The notes below the pieces were generated by a model, which was not told the DNA's origin, made no database searches, and saw only the letters and a program-made list of their open reading frames with translations. Positions 24,829 to 28,515 of a stretch of DNA of 28,515 bases are shown in pieces; position 1 is the stretch's first letter, and the number at the start of each line of letters is the position of its first letter. Source of the stretch: Prevotella sp. UBA1104. GTDB lineage: Bacteria > Bacteroidota > Bacteroidia > Bacteroidales > Bacteroidaceae. Made by a program: the position numbers and the translations under genes. The stretch is taken from the NCBI GenBank assembly GCA_002314055.1, contig DCBP01000033.1:1-28515 (forward strand). Reading direction: 5' to 3'.

Positions 24829-26730
24829 TTAATATCCCATTTCTTTCATTCTTTCTACGAGCATGTTGTCTGTTGCTGAAATCTGCTTCAAGTCTCTCTG
24901 CAAACGTAAACGGAAGCGCCACATTCTGAAGTAGAAGAACACTCCAACTGGTATGATTATGGCAGAAACCACGTTCATCCATTTTCTTTCAAACGGCCGT
25001 GTGTGTGCCTTTACCATTATTATAGGATACTCGTTAAGCAAGTCTATCACCTTACGGTCTCTTGAATTAGAAAGGTCTGTGATGACATTTTCCATCTTCT
25101 CTCCTATTCTTTCCATGTCGTGGTCTGGACTGAATTTGAAGAACACGTTGATGAAGTTTGGCGGCGACTTCAGTTTATGGGTCATCGAATATTCCTTTAT
25201 CGCATTTGTCATTGTCTCAAGACAAGCCTTGTCTGCTGCATAGTCCGGTTCTTCGATGATAACATCCTTTCTCATAACACTGCGTTTTACTCTCATTCCG
25301 AGCATCTTCATCAGCAGATTCTTATATAGGTCAACATTGAACACCACGGAATCGTTGTTTGCCTTATATGTGAAGAACACCGCCAATGGTGCGAGCACGG
25401 CTGTTGCAATGCTCTTTCCGAACCATATTGCCCACATTCCGCCCTTTGCCATTCTGTATCCCGTGTTGTCGAGGATATAATATACGATGAACACGAGTAC
25501 AGAAATAATTACCGGCACTCCGAGTCCTCCCTTACGGATGATGGCTCCAAGTGGAGCTCCTATAAAGAAGAATATTATACACGACAGGGCAAGAGTAAAT
25601 TTGTTTATCGCCTCTATCTTGTGCTGTCGCAGCATATTGTCGCCGTCTTTTGTCACCATTGCCTTGAACTCAAGGTTGCCGACAGAGTTTTGGGCTGCCA
25701 TTATCGCCTTGTTTACCGCAGCAAGTTTTTTGTCAGACGAGAGTTTGTCGAAGTCTTTGTAGAAGTCCACTTTTCCACTTTCAACTTTTTTCAAGAGTGC
25801 AAGCGAGTCCCGTTTACTTATCTGCCTACATCCAAACTGCATCATCATGGCATCGCGGTAGAATGCCCTTCCGATACTATCGTATTCATGACTTATTGAG
25901 TCTATTCCCTCTCTAATTTGCGACAGACTCTTTGCCTTGGCGTTGCCGGATATAGAACCTGCATCGGTCAGATTGAAATCATTGTCGAAATCCAATATTA
26001 TCTTCTTGTCGGCAAAGGTTTCCCGACGATACGGCACACTTGCGCTGCCCGTAACATCGCTTGATTTCATATTTTCAAACCACTCTCCACTGTGTAGTGT
26101 CAGCACGAGGTGCTTTTTTTCTGCCGTAGACTGCAACATTCCTGAGTCTGCAAGTATGATTGCTGCATCTTCATAACTGTCGGTCATGCGGTAAATCATT
26201 ATACCATAGAGCTTTCCCGTTTCCAGATTCTTTTTCTGTACATAAAGGTTGCAGTTTGGAATTCCGTCATAGAAGATTCCCTCCGGGATTTCCAGCTCAG
26301 GACTTTTCTGCTTCATCGACAATAGGAGTTGTCCGAACTGCATGTTAGCCTTCGGTGCTACGACATCCTGGAAATAGAAAGATACCCCGGTTACGAAGAG
26401 AGTTATCACGATAAGTGAGCGAAATGCCTGCATAAGTGATATTCCTGCTGCCTTTATAGCGGTAAGCTCACTGCTTTCGCCCAAGTTTCCGAAGGTAATA
26501 AGTGCCGAGAGCAACAATGCAAGCGGTAAGGCCTGCGGCACAAGCACAAGACTCATATACCAAAAGAACTGTGCAAGGACCTCCAGAGAGAGCCCCTTGC
26601 CGATGAGTTGGTCTACATATTTCCACAAGAACTGCATCATCAGCACAAACTGACAGATGAAGAAAGTTCCTACGAACAGCAGTCCAAATTGCCTGGCTAT
26701 GAATATATCTAATTTCTTTATTCTTAACAT
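24829..26730 (-). CDS. LptF/LptG-family (YjgP/YjgQ) lipopolysaccharide export permease
   Basis: A 633-residue member of the LptF/LptG family, which with LptB extracts LPS from the inner membrane. Three N-terminal helices (about 15-35, 51-80, 100-120) include the coupling-helix region GNLGESSELTAIKAAGIS (81-98). A periplasmic jellyroll-like part (about 125-250) is followed by an insert rich in charged helices (about 265-365). Three more helices fall between 376 and 455 (FFFIGAPLGAIIRKGGLGVP). E. coli LptF/G end soon after the sixth helix, at about 360 residues; this protein continues for about 175 residues with a soluble part and a further helix (about 584-602). Start fixed by position and its own promoter. 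Whether it takes the LptF or LptG place is not readable. Confidence 0.88.
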   Translation of the reverse strand: MLRIKKLDIFIARQFGLLFVGTFFICQFVLMMQFLWKYVDQLIGKGLSLEVLAQFFWYMSLVLVPQALPLALLLSALITFGNLGESSELTAIKAAGISLMQAFRSLIVITLFVTGVSFYFQDVVAPKANMQFGQLLLSMKQKSPELEIPEGIFYDGIPNCNLYVQKKNLETGKLYGIMIYRMTDSYEDAAIILADSGMLQSTAEKKHLVLTLHSGEWFENMKSSDVTGSASVPYRRETFADKKIILDFDNDFNLTDAGSISGNAKAKSLSQIREGIDSISHEYDSIGRAFYRDAMMMQFGCRQISKRDSLALLKKVESGKVDFYKDFDKLSSDKKLAAVNKAIMAAQNSVGNLEFKAMVTKDGDNMLRQHKIEAINKFTLALSCIIFFFIGAPLGAIIRKGGLGVPVIISVLVFIVYYILDNTGYRMAKGGMWAIWFGKSIATAVLAPLAVFFTYKANNDSVVFNVDLYKNLLMKMLGMRVKRSVMRKDVIIEEPDYAADKACLETMTNAIKEYSMTHKLKSPPNFINVFFKFSPDHDMERIGEKMENVITDLSNSRDRKVIDLLNEYPIIMVKAHTRPFERKWMNVVSAIIIPVGVFFYFRMWRFRLRLQRDLKQISATDNMLVERMKEMGY

Positions 26731-26772
26731 TACCTATAGGTGATATGCTGATTGTTGGCGCATATATTGCTG

Positions 26773-26803
26773 CAAAGATAATGCAAATAAAAAAAACGGC
26801 AAA
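26773..26803 (-). promoter_or_regulatory. Promoter of the lptF/G-ribBA unit
   Basis: On the minus strand TTTG (26800-26803), a 19-bp spacer and TATCTTTG (26773-26780) give a full consensus. The -33 box lies inside the arm of the upstream terminator hairpin and the spacer covers its T-run. Confidence 0.75.
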
Positions 26804-26838
26804 ACAAAGATACTTAAAACATCTTTATTTTGCCGTTT
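26789..26838 (-). terminator. Strong intrinsic terminator after the 61-residue gene
   Basis: AAACGGCAAAA (26794-26804) pairs with TTTTGCCGTTT (26828-26838); after one mismatch AAAGAT (26806-26811) pairs with ATCTTT (26821-26826), leaving a 9-nt loop. Eight A's at 26789-26796 give the minus-strand T-run. It starts 8 bp after the stop of the 61-residue gene. Confidence 0.9.
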
Positions 26839-26845
26839 ATAGTCC

Positions 26846-27031
26846 TTATTTTCTTTTTCTGTTGGCACGCTGCTGCCGGTATTTGGCTTTTTGCATTGCC
26901 GAACCACTTCCATGAGATCCTGTAATGTAGGCTTTTTTCTTTGCCTTCGTCTTTACCTTTCCGTTGTCTGAACTTCCAGCACGTGCCGGACGGAATGTCA
27001 TGCCGCCCTCAATAATCTGGTCTATATCCAT
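26846..27031 (-). CDS. Small basic hypothetical protein (61 aa)
   Basis: A 61-residue protein, soluble and very basic. It starts MDIDQIIEGGMTFRPARAG, continues through a Lys-rich stretch (KVKTKAKKKAY) and ends in KYRQQRANRKRK. Two points favour a real gene. It lies 36 bp behind the AICAR transformylase on the same strand, and a strong terminator begins 8 bp after its stop. The acidic/hydrophobic N-terminus with an Arg/Lys-rich, Gly/Ser-containing tail suggests an RNA- or ribosome-associated protein, but I know no named family for it. No membrane segment or signal peptide. Confidence 0.6.
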   Translation of the reverse strand: MDIDQIIEGGMTFRPARAGSSDNGKVKTKAKKKAYITGSHGSGSAMQKAKYRQQRANRKRK

Positions 27032-27046
27032 AATCTGAATGTAGAG

Positions 27047-27063
27047 TTTAGAATTATTCTAAA
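27047..27063. other. 17-nt perfect palindrome between the transformylase and 61-aa genes
   Basis: TTTAGAAT-T-ATTCTAAA, 8-bp arms around one base, fills half of the 36-bp spacer. It could be an operator, an RNA processing site, or chance in AT-rich DNA. Confidence 0.5.
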
Positions 27064-27067
27064 TCGA

Positions 27068-28249
27068 TCAATGATGGAACAGACGTACTCCCGTAAATGC
27101 CATTGTTATTCCGTACTTGTCGCAAGTATCGATAACATTGTCGTCGCGCACCGAGCCGCCTGCCTGAGCTATAAACTCTACGCCACTCTTGTGGGCACGC
27201 TCGATATTGTCGCCGAACGGGAAGAAGGCATCGCTACCCAATGCCACCTTGGTATTCTTTGCTATCCACTCTTTTTTCTCCGCCATAGTCAATACTTCCG
27301 GCTTCTCGGTAAAGAACTGCTGCCATACTCCGTCGGCAAGTACATCGTCGTGGTCTTCGCTGATATATACGTCTATCGTATTGTCGCGGTCTGCACGACG
27401 GATGCCCGGTACAAACGGCAGATTCATTACTTTCGGATGCTGGCGCAACCACCATATATCTGCCTTGTTTCCGGCAAGGCGTGTACAATGGATACGACTC
27501 TGCTGTCCGGCACCGATACCGATTGCCTGACCGTCTTTTACATAGCATACGGAGTTGCTCTGTGTATATTTCAGAGTTATCAAACTGATTATAAGATCTC
27601 TTTTAGCCTCGTCCGTAAATACCTTACTCTTTGTAGGGATATTCTCGAAGAGTTTCGGATCATCGAGCTTCACCTCGTTGCGACCCTGCTCGAAGGTTAT
27701 TCCAAACACCTGTTTGTGCTCTATCGGAGCCGGTTTATAAGTAGGATCTATCTTTATAACATTATATGTACCCTTGCGTTTTGCACGCAAAATCTCAAGA
27801 GCCTCTTCAGTAAAGTCCGGAGCAATGACACCATCGCTTACTTCCCTTTTGAGCAAAGTGGCAGTTGCTGCATCACAGGTATCGCTCAACGCCACGAAAT
27901 CGCCGTATGAGCTCATACGGTCTGCGCCACGTGCTCTTGCGTACGCACAAGCTATAGGAGAAAGTTCAATCTTCAAGTCGTCAACGAAGTAAATTTTCTT
28001 CAGAGTGTCACTCAACGGCAGACCTACTGCTGCTCCTGCCGGCGAAACATGCTTAAAACTTGCTGCGGCTGGCAGACCGGTAGCTTCTTTCAGTTCTTTA
28101 ACCAATTGCCAGCTGTTTAGCGCATCAAGAAAATTGATGTAGCCTGGACGACCGTTCAACACTTCAATAGGCAACTCACCTTCCTCCATATATATTCTGG
28201 AAGGCTTTTGATTAGGATTACATCCGTACTTTAATTGTAACTCTTTCAT
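27068..28249 (-). CDS. Stand-alone AICAR transformylase (PurH C-terminal-domain homologue)
   Basis: A 393-residue protein matching only the AICAR formyltransferase part of PurH, which formylates AICAR using 10-formyl-tetrahydrofolate in the ninth step of purine synthesis. The opening LKYGCNPNQ (6-14), FKHVSPAGAAV (65-75, with the catalytic Lys66-His67 pair), YTQSNSVCYVKDGQAIGIGAGQQSR, SDAFFPFGDNIERA and the end GGSVRDDNVIDTCDKYGITMAFTGVRLFHH are all family signatures. The roughly 200-residue MGS-like IMP cyclohydrolase domain is absent, and the preceding DNA has a perfect promoter, so this is the natural start. A separate cyclohydrolase or full PurH must exist elsewhere for IMP formation. Confidence 0.92.
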   Translation of the reverse strand: MKELQLKYGCNPNQKPSRIYMEEGELPIEVLNGRPGYINFLDALNSWQLVKELKEATGLPAAASFKHVSPAGAAVGLPLSDTLKKIYFVDDLKIELSPIACAYARARGADRMSSYGDFVALSDTCDAATATLLKREVSDGVIAPDFTEEALEILRAKRKGTYNVIKIDPTYKPAPIEHKQVFGITFEQGRNEVKLDDPKLFENIPTKSKVFTDEAKRDLIISLITLKYTQSNSVCYVKDGQAIGIGAGQQSRIHCTRLAGNKADIWWLRQHPKVMNLPFVPGIRRADRDNTIDVYISEDHDDVLADGVWQQFFTEKPEVLTMAEKKEWIAKNTKVALGSDAFFPFGDNIERAHKSGVEFIAQAGGSVRDDNVIDTCDKYGITMAFTGVRLFHH

Positions 28250-28290
28250 TATTTTGTTGAATTAGAATCTCTCTACCTTGATTTTGCCTG

Positions 28291-28321
28291 CAAATTTACT
28301 TTTTTTCCTCCATACGGCAAA
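28291..28321 (-). promoter_or_regulatory. Promoter of the AICAR transformylase gene
   Basis: Minus-strand TTTG (28318-28321), 19-bp spacer, TAAATTTG (28291-28298), a full consensus, about 40 bp before the ATG. Confidence 0.75.
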
Positions 28322-28372
28322 GGGAACAAACAAAAACTATATATTTTCAACAAAACAAAAAAAACTCCACAA

Positions 28373-28416
28373 GCGTTTCTATCAAACGCCATCGGTGTTT
28401 GCATCAAACGCTACCG
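28373..28416. repeat. Two tandem 22-bp hairpin units
   Basis: GCGTTT-CTATC-AAACGC (28373-28389) plus CATCG is followed at once by GTGTTT-GCATC-AAACGC (28395-28411) plus TACCG. The units match at 17 of 22 positions and each can fold. On the minus strand they lead into TTTTTTTT (28358-28365 region), so they may end a gene lying beyond the right edge. Confidence 0.65.
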
Positions 28417-28515
28417 GAGTGTTACTTCCCTCTCTATCGAGATTAAGGCTGAGGGTCTTATCTTCACCGGCGAGACCGAAAACGGTTTCTCTCAGATTTC
28501 CCCACTGTGGGGAGC
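28382..28515 (-). other. Right-edge segment open on both strands
   Basis: The minus strand is open from the edge to a TGA at 28382-28384 and reads LRETVFGLAGEDKTLSLNLD then NTPVAFDANTDGV. The plus strand is open too (SLSIEIKAEGLIFTGETENG). I cannot tell whether either is a gene. It may be the end of a minus-strand gene off the window or part of a repeated non-coding element. Confidence 0.25.

Noticed and set aside
27071..27910. 279-codon plus-strand open frame opposite the AICAR transformylase
   Set aside because: The minus-strand protein has clear family motifs throughout; the opposite frame is Cys/Tyr-rich, without domain features, and is an antisense shadow.

Overview
The window looks like a chromosomal segment from a Prevotella-like member of the Bacteroidales. 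The evidence is a SusC/SusD pair, a surface protein with a type IX secretion (T9SS) sorting domain, Bacteroidetes-type ExbB-ExbD-ExbD-TonB gene order, fused RibBA, an AraC regulator with a membrane domain, and repeated use of the TAnnTTTG promoter box in place of a sigma70 -10. The genus is an inference from gene content and style. I saw no rRNA, tRNA, CRISPR array, transposase or phage gene.

Layout. 1-674 holds the 3' end or remnant of an acyltransferase-3 membrane protein and a small membrane protein. rmuC (729-2054, minus) and a secreted multidomain adhesin-like protein (2260-4638, plus) diverge from a shared promoter region. The adhesin gene converges on a 7-TM AraC-type regulator (4679-5785, minus). 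5786-6147 holds promoters and a possible 22-codon gene. 6148-9262 is a tight cluster of three glycosyltransferase-type genes, probably for surface polysaccharide. The gap 9263-10076 holds a remnant of a family 2 glycoside hydrolase, a nested inverted repeat and a run of about 19-20 bp tandem repeats. Next come susC and susD (10077-14986), closed by a strong bidirectional terminator. An MBL-fold hydrolase (minus) is followed upstream by a second copy of the 9558 repeat in inverted orientation.

From 16113 to the right edge all genes are on the minus strand. In transcription order from the right they are: a stand-alone AICAR transformylase and a 61-residue basic protein; lptF/G-type permease and ribBA; an aspartate-type aminotransferase; exbB-exbD-exbD-tonB; a PstS-like lipoprotein; and a TPR periplasmic protein. 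The Exb/TonB complex would energise TonB-dependent receptors such as the SusC here. The exbB and TPR promoters share an identical 17-nt sequence, so those two units may be expressed together.

No clearly new multi-gene system is visible. The less expected signals are non-coding or degenerate: the GH2 remnant, the two-copy nested repeat, the tandem repeats before susC, a promoter embedded in a terminator, and a promoter that predicts a leaderless glycosyltransferase mRNA.
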